64,000 nt of DNA from UMGS1668 sp035447605 (GTDB lineage: Bacteria > Bacillota > Clostridia > Oscillospirales > Ruminococcaceae): the NCBI GenBank assembly GCA_035447605.1, contig DAOTHJ010000008.1:1-64000 (forward strand), written 5' to 3'. Positions 57,721 to 64,000 of the stretch are shown in pieces. The notes beneath the pieces are model-generated. The model was given only the letters and a program-made list of their open reading frames with translations. It did no database searches and had not been told where the DNA came from. Made by a program: the position numbers and the translations under genes. Every line of letters starts with the position of its first letter. The first letter of the stretch is position 1.

Positions 57721-58917
57721 TCAAAGAGCCTGGGGGTTCCCGGCGATTTCTCTCAGTCCGGCCTCAAGGCGGTTAAGGCCCTCCTCGAGCACTTCATGGC
57801 TGGTTGCGAGACAAAGCCGGATATGCCCCTCGCTGCCCGGGCCAAAAAACTTCGCGCCGCCCGGCACGACGGCGAGTCGGTATTTTTTGAGCAGAAAAGC
57901 GGCGAATTCCTCCGCCGGCATACCGAGCGCATGGATATCCGGGAAGAGCACGAACGTCGCCTGCGATTTGTGGCAGCAGATGCCCGGCATCGCCGCGATC
58001 CGTGCGAGCGCATAGTCGCGGTTTTTCGTGAGGTGCTCGACGAAAGCCTCGACCCAGTAGTGGCATTTTTCCACGCAGGCCTCACCGGCCACCTGAGAGA
58101 GGGAACTGATCCCGCCGATCGTCGTGTCGACGAGGGAAGCGGCCGCAACCTTTTCAAACAGCTCCGGGTCGGTGCAGTAGACGCAGCCGGCGCGCAGGCC
58201 CGCAATGCCGAAGCTCTTTGAGAAGCCGAAGACGGAGAGCGTACGGCGGTTGCGTTCTGCGCCGAGCGACAGGATGCTCGTAAACTTCGCGTCCGGATAG
58301 ACGATGTCGCTCCAGATCTCGTCGTTCATAATGTAGAAGCCGTATTTTTCGGAGAGGGCGAGCAGGCGCTCCATATCCTCCGCCGGATAGCACATGCCGA
58401 GCGGGTTGTGAGGATTGCACAGGCCGAACATTTTGGTCTCCGGCGTGATGTATTCTTCGAGACGGCTGAAATCGATCCGCCCGTCGACGATAGTTGTCGG
58501 AAAAAGCCGGATTTTGGCTCCGGCGGCCTCCATGCTGGTTTTAAAAAGGAAGTCGACCGGATCGCAGACGAGGGCCTCGTCGCCCGGGTGCAGAACCGCC
58601 CTTGCGATCGTCTCCATGCCCCTTGCCGCGCTGTCGATCGGAAGAATCCGGTCGGCGGGGACGTCCTCTTCTTTATATTCCTTAAAATAATCGGAGAGCG
58701 CCTGCCGGAAAGAGGGAAAACCGCGCTTCGGCGTATAGCTGAAGTATCCGCCGGCGCAGTAGTCGCCGATCGCTTCGGAAATTTCGGGCGCAGCCGGAAA
58801 ATCCGGGTCGGCAGCCGTGAGCGGAATCACGTCTTCGGGCACCTCCGCCCAGCGCAGGTTGAAGGCCCGCTGCCTCAGAATATCGAACCGGATGCTGCCG
58901 TTGGAAAAATCGGTCAT
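57721..58917 (-). CDS. patB: PLP-dependent PatB/MalY-type C-S lyase or aminotransferase
   Basis: 398 residues of fold-type I, class I/II aminotransferase-like. It matches the MalY/PatB cystathionine beta-lyase group: FDILRQRAFNLRWAEVPEDV at the N-terminus, LTAADPDFPAAPEI (the PMWVADMDF-like region), FSYTPKRGFPSFRQAL, CNPHNPLGMCY, IMNDEIWSDIVYP and the PLP-Lys in SVFGFSKSFGIAGLRAGC. The C-terminal HIRLCLATS carries the substrate-carboxylate Arg. Such enzymes cleave cystathionine or related cysteine conjugates to a thiol, ammonia and pyruvate through an enamine. GAGGAAGGGAA precedes the ATG. The neighbouring RidA would deal with the enamine. Whether it is a lyase or an aminotransferase cannot be told from sequence alone. 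Confidence 0.85.
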   Translation of the reverse strand: MTDFSNGSIRFDILRQRAFNLRWAEVPEDVIPLTAADPDFPAAPEISEAIGDYCAGGYFSYTPKRGFPSFRQALSDYFKEYKEEDVPADRILPIDSAARGMETIARAVLHPGDEALVCDPVDFLFKTSMEAAGAKIRLFPTTIVDGRIDFSRLEEYITPETKMFGLCNPHNPLGMCYPAEDMERLLALSEKYGFYIMNDEIWSDIVYPDAKFTSILSLGAERNRRTLSVFGFSKSFGIAGLRAGCVYCTDPELFEKVAAASLVDTTIGGISSLSQVAGEACVEKCHYWVEAFVEHLTKNRDYALARIAAMPGICCHKSQATFVLFPDIHALGMPAEEFAAFLLKKYRLAVVPGGAKFFGPGSEGHIRLCLATSHEVLEEGLNRLEAGLREIAGNPQAL

Positions 58918-59011
58918 TTCCCTTCCTCATTTCAAGTGAAAAATATTTTATTCTATTTTACCATCCGAACAGAGAAATTTCAAGAAACAGACCGCTCAAA
59001 AATAAAAAAGA

Positions 59012-59698
59012 TTAATGTTTCAACGTCTCTTCCGATTTGATGCGGCGCAGATGCAGGTAAACGGTGTTCTTGGAGACATCCAACTTTTCCGCAACGAGCA
59101 CAACCGCATCCTTCATACTGAAGACGCCGCAGTGATACAGCTTGCGGACAATTTCACGGTTTCTTGCGGAAGGGAGGGTATTCGCCATATCCGCCACATC
59201 CCTGACGGCCTCGTCCACGGCCTGAGAAACCATGTCGTCCACGTCTTCCACGTAGGTTTCTTTCTTCTGGGCGGAGACATAGGCCTCCTCGCTCGGGAAG
59301 CTGATGCCCGGAAAGAGGCGCGACACCGGCGTATTCAGGTTCTGGTTGATGCAAAGGAGGCCGATCACGCGGTTTTCGCTGCCGCGGATCGCAATTGTGG
59401 TGGACCAGAGCGGATCTCCGTACTTGTTGACGGTGCGGTAGCAGATCGAATCCTTCTGGTCGTTCCGGGAGATTTTCTCCAGCATCTCCAGCGCGAGGTC
59501 GGTGATCGGGGCGCCCTGCGTCCGGCCGGTGTGGTAGCCGTTGATCACTTTGATTGCCGAGTGCTCAAGATCGTTCAGGCTGTGCAGGACGATTTCGTAG
59601 GAGAGCCCCAGATAATCGGCCAGACCGTCCATAGTTGCGGCATACGTCTGCAGGAGATCCTGATCGTTTTGCGTCAGCGCGATTTTTACGCTTTGCAT
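59012..59698 (-). CDS. YheO/DauR-type PAS-like transcriptional regulator
   Basis: 228 residues. The N-terminal PAS-like domain of the YheO family is marked by LLQTYAATMDGLADYLGLSY, EIVLHSLNDLEHSAIKVING and SENRVIGLLCINQN. The C-terminal helix-turn-helix reads REIVRKLYHCGVFSMKDAVV, then VAEKLDVSKNTVYLHLRRIK. Relatives include DauR, which controls D-arginine/D-amino acid catabolism, and TfoS-like regulators. A promoter on its own strand (59763-59791) and one for RidA (59892-59921) lie in the intergenic region, so it probably regulates the divergent RidA-transporter operon and the lyase gene behind it. Confidence 0.85.
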   Translation of the reverse strand: MQSVKIALTQNDQDLLQTYAATMDGLADYLGLSYEIVLHSLNDLEHSAIKVINGYHTGRTQGAPITDLALEMLEKISRNDQKDSICYRTVNKYGDPLWSTTIAIRGSENRVIGLLCINQNLNTPVSRLFPGISFPSEEAYVSAQKKETYVEDVDDMVSQAVDEAVRDVADMANTLPSARNREIVRKLYHCGVFSMKDAVVLVAEKLDVSKNTVYLHLRRIKSEETLKH

Positions 59699-59762
59699 TT
59701 CATCGCTCCTTCCGGGATCATAAAATAAAGTTTATATCAAAAATAAAATACCAACATGCTAT

Positions 59763-59791
59763 ATTTAACCAGCACGAAAAGCAAATGTCAA
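59763..59791 (-). promoter_or_regulatory. Promoter of the YheO/DauR-type regulator
   Basis: Minus-strand TTGACA (59786-59791), 17-base spacer, TTAAAT (59763-59768). Confidence 0.55.
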
Positions 59792-59891
59792 TGAAAAAAT
59801 GCAGGAATCTTTTCAATAAAATTAATTATACATCATTTTTTGAAATTTTAGGATTAAATAAAAAAAAATTCAGTAAAACGAGGAATTTTTA

Positions 59892-59921
59892 TTGACATCG
59901 GGGATGAGCCGGGAGTATACT
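59892..59921 (+). promoter_or_regulatory. Promoter of the RidA-transporter operon
   Basis: TTGACA (59892-59897), 18-base spacer, TATACT (59916-59921). The region 59699-60025 is otherwise AT-rich and noncoding, with no clear palindrome recognised as operator. Confidence 0.7.
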
Positions 59922-60025
59922 CGTTTTAATCTTTATTCGATTCAAGATAGTAAATCGGTAAAGGCCCGACGAAATTTGACGGGCGAAGCCAAAACATCTG
60001 CCCGTTCAAAAAGGAGAGAAACACA

Positions 60026-60400
60026 ATGAATATGATTGCTACCACAGCGGCTCCCGCCGCAATCGGCCCATATTCTCAGGGCGTGATCGCCGGAGGACTG
60101 GTTTTTACATCCGGTCAGATCCCGGTTGATCCGTCCACCGGTGCCGTTGCGGGCGATACGATCACCACCCAGGCGGAGCAGAGCTGTAAAAATGTTCTCG
60201 CGGTGCTGGAAGCCGCGGGCGCCGGAGCCGACAAGGTTGTCAAGACGACCTGTTTTCTGGCGGATATGGCGGATTTCGCCACGTTTAACGAAATTTATGC
60301 CTCCTACTTCATCTCCAAGCCGGCGCGCAGCTGCGTCGCCGTCAAAACGCTCCCGAAGGGCGTTCTCTGCGAGATCGAAGCGATTGCCGAACGCTGCTGA
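60026..60400 (+). CDS. ridA: RidA-family enamine/imine deaminase
   Basis: 124 residues, the standard RidA length. Motifs: TAAPAAIGPYSQGVIAGGLV, FTSGQIPVDPSTGAVAG, CKNVLAVLEAAGAGADKVVK, TCFLADMADFATFNEIYASY, the substrate-binding Arg in KPARSCVAVKTLP and the final EIEAIAE. RidA hydrolyses 2-aminoacrylate and other enamine/imine intermediates released by PLP enzymes, preventing damage. AAAAGGAGAGAAACACA precedes the ATG. It is the first gene of an operon with a peptide ABC transporter and is near a PLP C-S lyase, the expected source of such intermediates. Confidence 0.93.
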   Translation: MNMIATTAAPAAIGPYSQGVIAGGLVFTSGQIPVDPSTGAVAGDTITTQAEQSCKNVLAVLEAAGAGADKVVKTTCFLADMADFATFNEIYASYFISKPARSCVAVKTLPKGVLCEIEAIAERC

Positions 60401-60451
60401 ACCGTTTCAGGCCTGCCTGAAAATGAGAAATAAAAAGAAAGAAGGATTTTC

Positions 60452-62080
60452 ATGAAAAAGGTTCTTGCGCTTTTCCTTGCAGCCATTCTGATGATCGGCC
60501 TGACCGCCTGCGGCGGGACCATCGAGAAACCGGCCGAGCAGACGGAAACCTCGTCCGCGCCCGAAGGGGAGACGACCATTGTTGCAGGCCCCACCCAGAT
60601 TACCATTGGTGAGAGCATGCAGTACACCAGCCTTGACCCGGCTCATGAGTATGAGGGCGATGCCGAAATGGCCCTGCATGCCGCTTATGATTGCCTGGTT
60701 CTGACTCCTCCGGAAGACGAATCCGATATTCAGCCCGCCGTCGCGGAGAGCTGGACCATCTCGGAAGATGCTCTGACCTATGTCTTTACCCTCAAACAGG
60801 GCATTCTCTTCACCACCGGCAAAGAGCTCAAAGCCGAGGACGCCGCCTACTGCCTCAACCGCGTCAAAGGCGTCAAAGGCAACCCGAGCTTCCTTCTCGA
60901 TACGGTCGACACCATTGAGGCGACCGGCGACTATGAGCTGACCCTGACCCTGAATACGCCGAATCCTTCGCTGCTGTCCATCCTCACCCGCGCCACCTTC
61001 GGCATCTATGATTCCGAAGTGGCAAAGGCAAACGGCGGCACCTGCGATGAAAACGATACCTTCTCCGCCTATGTCGATGCGAACCCTTCGATCGGCAGCG
61101 GCCCTTATCAGATCACGGCTTACAACTCCGGCTCCGAAGTGATTCTGGAGAAAAATGCGGGCTCCGTTCTGAGAACCGGCAAGGTTGACAAGTATGTTAT
61201 TGTTAATATGGCGGATGTCTCCGCGCAGCAGATGGCGATTGAAGCCGGCGATATCGACTTCGCGCTTGACCTGACTGCGGACCAGACCTCTCTGCTGACC
61301 GACAGCGAAAACATTCAGCTGATCAGCAGCAAGACCGACGACATCTTCTTCCTGATGCTCAACGACAACGCGGAGTACGGCAAGGAACTGGCGGATGAGA
61401 AGGTCCGTGAAGCGATCACCTATGCGATCGATTACACCGGTCTCTGCCAGCTCGCCGGAAACGGCGCCTTCACCCCCGCGAGCATCATCCCGAAGGGCTT
61501 CACCGGTTATCTCGGCGACAGCCAGATCACCCGTGATGTCGAAAAAGCCAAAGCCCTGCTGACCGAGGCCGGTTATCCGGACGGCTTCAGCTTCCACTGT
61601 GGCGTTATTCCGGATATGGCTCCGGACGGCGTCTCCTTCATGATGATTGCCGAGAAGGTCCAGGCGGACCTTGCCGAAGTCGGCATCGACATGATTATCG
61701 ATTCTCAGGAAGTTTCCGTCTACCTCGAAGGCTACCGCAACGGCACTCAGCAGGCCGTCGTCAGCCAGTGGGGCCCGGATTATTATGATTCCAACAACCA
61801 GCTTGCTTTCCTGCCCGGCAACACCGTCGGCCTGCGTGCCGGCTGGGTGGCCGATGCCAACCCGGATCTGGTCGCCCTTGGCCAGCAGGCGGCCGTCGAA
61901 ACCGACGATGCGGCCCGTGTCGAGCTCTTTGAGGCGATCCAGAATGAGATGGTCGCCTGCAACTCTCCGTTTATCGTCGTGCTGCAGCCCGGCCGTACCT
62001 GGGCGGTCAATGCGCGCGTGCAGAACATCGTTCCGAGCACCGCGTACTATCTCGAGTTTGCCGATCTGGAAGTCAAATGA
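60452..62080 (+). CDS. Peptide/opine ABC transporter substrate-binding lipoprotein
   Basis: 542 residues, SBP family 5 (DppA/OppA type). Lipobox signal KKVLALFLAAILMIGLTAC, so lipid-anchored outside the membrane. Family motifs: the N-terminal YTSLDPAHEYEGDAE, PAVAESWTISEDALTYVFTL, LAMEDAAYCLNRV-type stretch, SIGSGPYQITAYNSGSEVIL, VREAITYAIDYTGL and AKALLTEAGYPDGFSF. It would capture oligopeptides or related amines for the permeases encoded next. A hairpin between this gene and the permease suggests a surplus of this protein, as is usual. GAAAGAAGGATTTTC precedes the ATG. Confidence 0.92.
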   Translation: MKKVLALFLAAILMIGLTACGGTIEKPAEQTETSSAPEGETTIVAGPTQITIGESMQYTSLDPAHEYEGDAEMALHAAYDCLVLTPPEDESDIQPAVAESWTISEDALTYVFTLKQGILFTTGKELKAEDAAYCLNRVKGVKGNPSFLLDTVDTIEATGDYELTLTLNTPNPSLLSILTRATFGIYDSEVAKANGGTCDENDTFSAYVDANPSIGSGPYQITAYNSGSEVILEKNAGSVLRTGKVDKYVIVNMADVSAQQMAIEAGDIDFALDLTADQTSLLTDSENIQLISSKTDDIFFLMLNDNAEYGKELADEKVREAITYAIDYTGLCQLAGNGAFTPASIIPKGFTGYLGDSQITRDVEKAKALLTEAGYPDGFSFHCGVIPDMAPDGVSFMMIAEKVQADLAEVGIDMIIDSQEVSVYLEGYRNGTQQAVVSQWGPDYYDSNNQLAFLPGNTVGLRAGWVADANPDLVALGQQAAVETDDAARVELFEAIQNEMVACNSPFIVVLQPGRTWAVNARVQNIVPSTAYYLEFADLEVK

Positions 62081-62130
62081 TTTTCTCCGGTTTAACCGCC
62101 GATAGAAATCCAGCAGAGTGAACCTGAAAG

Positions 62131-62168
62131 CGGCCGTTATTCCACAACAGGAGATAACGGCCGTTTTT
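62131..62168 (+). terminator. Partial terminator between binding protein and permease
   Basis: CGGCCGTTAT (62131-62140) pairs with ATAACGGCCG (62154-62163), followed by T5. It would reduce, not abolish, expression of the permease genes. Confidence 0.75.
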
Positions 62169-62191
62169 GGATAGGTGGAGGATCATTGCCA

Positions 62192-63208
62192 ATGAATATG
62201 CTTAAGTACATCGGACGCAGGATCCTGCTCATGGCCGTGGTCATGGCGGGCATCTCCGTGATCACCTTCTGTGTCTCGCACTTTGTGCCGGGCGACCCTC
62301 TGGTTGCAAACCTCGGCCAGACCGCGATGAGCGACCCGGAGATCGTGGCCGCCTATGAGGCAAAGTGGGGGCTCGATCAGCCGGTCTACATCCAATATCT
62401 CAGTTACATGAAAAACCTGCTGCACGGGGATCTCGGCACCTCGATCCGTACGAAGCAGCCCGTGCTTTCGGATCTTGAGAAGTATGTGCCCGCGACGTTT
62501 GAAATGGCGACGCTCGCGACCATCTTCAGTATCCTGTTCGGATTATTGTTCGGAATGATCTCCGCCGCAAGGCATAATAAACTCTCCGACCATGTTCTGC
62601 GCGTGGTCTCCCTGATGGGAATCTCGATCCCGGCCTTCTGGCTATCCATTCTGACGCTGTATGTGTTTTATCTGAAACTGGGCGTGCTGCCGGGTTCCGG
62701 CAGAGTGGGAACGGAATGGCTCGGCGCCGTGTTTCCGACCGGGTTCCTGATCCGCGACGCGATCGTCTGCGGGGAAATGGGGCTTTTGAAGGATGCCCTG
62801 AGCCATCTGGTTCTGCCGAGCTTTGTGCTCTCCGCCTCGACGGTCGGCATCCTGACAAGGACGGTTCGCTCCAGCATGCTGGAAGTGCTGCAGCAGGACT
62901 ACCTGCGTACCGCGAAGGCCAAGGGCCTCTCGGAAAACCGCATCATGTTCCATCACGTCCTCAAGAACGGGCTGATTCCGTCGGTGACGATGTTCGGCCT
63001 CTGCTATGGATCGCTGCTCGGCGGCACCGTTCTGGTGGAAACGATTTTCAACTATCCCGGAGTCGGGCTTTACGCATACAAGGCGGCCACCACGCTGGAT
63101 TTTCCGGCGATCATGGGCACCACGCTGTTTATTGCCGCGGTCAACGTGCTGATGAATTTCTTTGTGGATATCCTGTATGCCTTTATTGACCCGAGAATCC
63201 GGTACTAA
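62192..63208 (+). CDS. Peptide ABC transporter permease DppB-type
   Basis: 338 residues, about six membrane helices. N-terminal KYIGRRILLMAVVMAGISVI, then VPGDPLVANLGQTAMSDPEI, YLSYMKNLLHGDLGTSI and the EAA loop EVLQQDYLRTAKAKGLSENR, which contacts the ATPase. C-terminal ending LMNFFVDILYAFIDPRIRY is typical of DppB/OppB. The ATG at 62192 is used; a TTG at 62186 is closer to GGAGG and cannot be excluded. It is in one operon with the binding protein and the second permease. Confidence 0.92.
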   Translation: MNMLKYIGRRILLMAVVMAGISVITFCVSHFVPGDPLVANLGQTAMSDPEIVAAYEAKWGLDQPVYIQYLSYMKNLLHGDLGTSIRTKQPVLSDLEKYVPATFEMATLATIFSILFGLLFGMISAARHNKLSDHVLRVVSLMGISIPAFWLSILTLYVFYLKLGVLPGSGRVGTEWLGAVFPTGFLIRDAIVCGEMGLLKDALSHLVLPSFVLSASTVGILTRTVRSSMLEVLQQDYLRTAKAKGLSENRIMFHHVLKNGLIPSVTMFGLCYGSLLGGTVLVETIFNYPGVGLYAYKAATTLDFPAIMGTTLFIAAVNVLMNFFVDILYAFIDPRIRY

Positions 63209-63225
63209 AGGAGGGGAAGACGGAA

Positions 63226-64000
63226 ATGAAAAAAGCCATCAAAAAATTCATCCGCAAAAACCCTCTTGCCTATATCGGAATCCTGATCTGGGTACTCTTT
63301 ATCGTCTGCGCGCTCTTTGCGCCCGCCGTCGCGCCTTATAATCCTTATTTACAGGATCTGACGCAGCGATTCGCCGCACCGGGTGCCGCCCATCTTTTCG
63401 GCACCGATTCCTACGGGCGCGACATTCTGAGCCGCGTCATCTACGGCGCACGCATCTCGATCCCGTGCGGCCTTCTGGTCGTCTTGCTCTCCTGCACCTT
63501 CGGTACCCTGTACGGGGCGATCGCGGGGTATTTCGGCAAGGTGGTCGACGAGGTGCTCATGCGGTTTGCCGACATGGTGATGTCCTTCCCGGCGATCCTG
63601 CTGGCAATGGCGCTCGCGGCCGCGATGGGTACCGGCGTCGTCAACGCGGTGATCGCCATCGCCGTGGTCTCTTGGCCGAAATATGCGCGGCTGATGCGCG
63701 GCATGGTGCTGAGCATCCGCGAGGCGGAATATGTCACCAGCGAGCGGGCGATCGGGCAGAAACGATTTCCGATTCTGCTCTCCACGATCATTCCGAACAG
63801 CATCTCCTCCCAGTTGGTGCTCGCCTCGACGGATGTCGGAACCGCGATCCTGACCTTCGCGGGCCTGAGCTTTCTGGGCCTCGGCGTCTCTCCGCCGGTC
63901 GCGGAGTGGGGCTATATGGTCTCCGACGGCGTGGCGATCCTCAAATACTGGTGGATCAGCTTTTTCCCCGGTCTGGCGATCTTTTTGGTCTCCATCGGTG
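63226..64000 (+). CDS. Peptide ABC transporter permease DppC-type, partial at window end
   Basis: The first 258 codons of a DppC/OppC-type permease, open to the window edge. Starts KKAIKKFIRKNPLAYIGILI, then FAPAVAPYNPYLQDL, HLFGTDSYGRDILSRVIYG, and the EAA loop EYVTSERAIGQKRFPILLS. It continues IPNSISSQLVLAS and FAGLSFLGLGVSPPVAEWGY, all family hallmarks. ATG at 63226 with AGGAGGGG upstream. About 20-40 residues and the ATPase genes should follow outside the window. Confidence 0.92.
   Translation, partial: MKKAIKKFIRKNPLAYIGILIWVLFIVCALFAPAVAPYNPYLQDLTQRFAAPGAAHLFGTDSYGRDILSRVIYGARISIPCGLLVVLLSCTFGTLYGAIAGYFGKVVDEVLMRFADMVMSFPAILLAMALAAAMGTGVVNAVIAIAVVSWPKYARLMRGMVLSIREAEYVTSERAIGQKRFPILLSTIIPNSISSQLVLASTDVGTAILTFAGLSFLGLGVSPPVAEWGYMVSDGVAILKYWWISFFPGLAIFLVSIG

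Noticed and set aside
60407..61597. 396-codon minus-strand frame opposite the substrate-binding protein
   Set aside because: Antisense to a clear SBP family 5 gene.
1..64000. CRISPR array
   Set aside because: I found no regularly spaced short repeats and no cas genes. The repeats present are two-copy elements far apart.

Overview
The window comes from a spore-forming member of the Clostridia (Firmicutes), probably a Ruminococcaceae/Oscillospiraceae-type organism. Supporting signs are a CotF-type coat protein, a GerMN-domain lipoprotein, a pair of Cys-rich probable spore-surface proteins, an HD-GYP protein, strong GGAGG ribosome binding sites and Gram-positive style hairpin/T-tract terminators. 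Genus cannot be fixed from the sequence alone.

Layout. (1) 1-16.75 kb: a visibly more AT-rich defence island, all on the + strand. It holds a type I restriction-modification set (hsdM 3' part, hsdS with two nearly identical target-recognition domains, hsdR) and a DUF262/HNH GmrSD-like protein. After a terminator and a long leader come two large coupled genes: a HEPN(Swt1-like)-SNF2 helicase fusion and a 1588-residue protein with two sacsin/HSP90-type ATPase domains and a C-terminal Cys4 cluster. The pair is the best candidate here for an undescribed defence system. The island ends in decayed sequence and an orphan tRNA 3' end, which looks like an integration scar. (2) 16.75-26.85 kb: a broken Siphovirus-type prophage remnant between two copies of a ~248 bp structured repeat. 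Head and tail genes run from a decapitated capsid gene to a tape-measure gene fused to a recombinase C-terminus. Two cargo blocks interrupt it: an antisense two-gene module with a palindromic operator, and a Fic/isochorismatase-like/membrane-protein block. A -1 frameshift site (A AAA AAC) lies in the tail chaperone gene. Two damaged large serine recombinases close the region. (3) 26.9-31.8 kb: a metal-homeostasis group (P1B-type ATPase with a CPG motif, separate HMA protein, small His-containing protein, Crp/Fnr regulator) carrying two TTGAC-N4-GTCAA boxes, then DUF488 and a short-chain dehydrogenase. (4) 31.8-47.6 kb: repeats and terminators, two paralogous Cys-rich probable spore proteins, DUF3788, a terpene-cyclase-like toroid protein, a 1563-residue surface protein, lipoproteins, a zinc-ribbon membrane protein, an HD-GYP phosphodiesterase and CotF. 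(5) 47.6-54.9 kb: a minus-strand run of small membrane and zinc-ribbon proteins plus a four-gene operon. Its secreted 855-residue member ends in a region resembling the anthrax edema factor/ExoY nucleotidyl cyclase fold. (6) 55.3-64 kb: a membrane LuxR regulator, a cupin protein, and an amino-acid utilisation cluster (PatB/MalY-type lyase, DauR/YheO-type regulator, RidA, peptide ABC transporter running off the window).

How the parts work together. Region 1 stacks several defence layers with different targets: modified or unmodified DNA by R-M and GmrSD-like proteins, and possible RNA cleavage by HEPN. Region 2 shows successive integration and deletion at the island's edge. In region 3 the regulator probably controls the ATPase and its chaperone through the shared boxes. 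In region 6 the lyase would make enamine/imine intermediates that RidA removes, fed by imported peptides and controlled by the DauR-like sensor.
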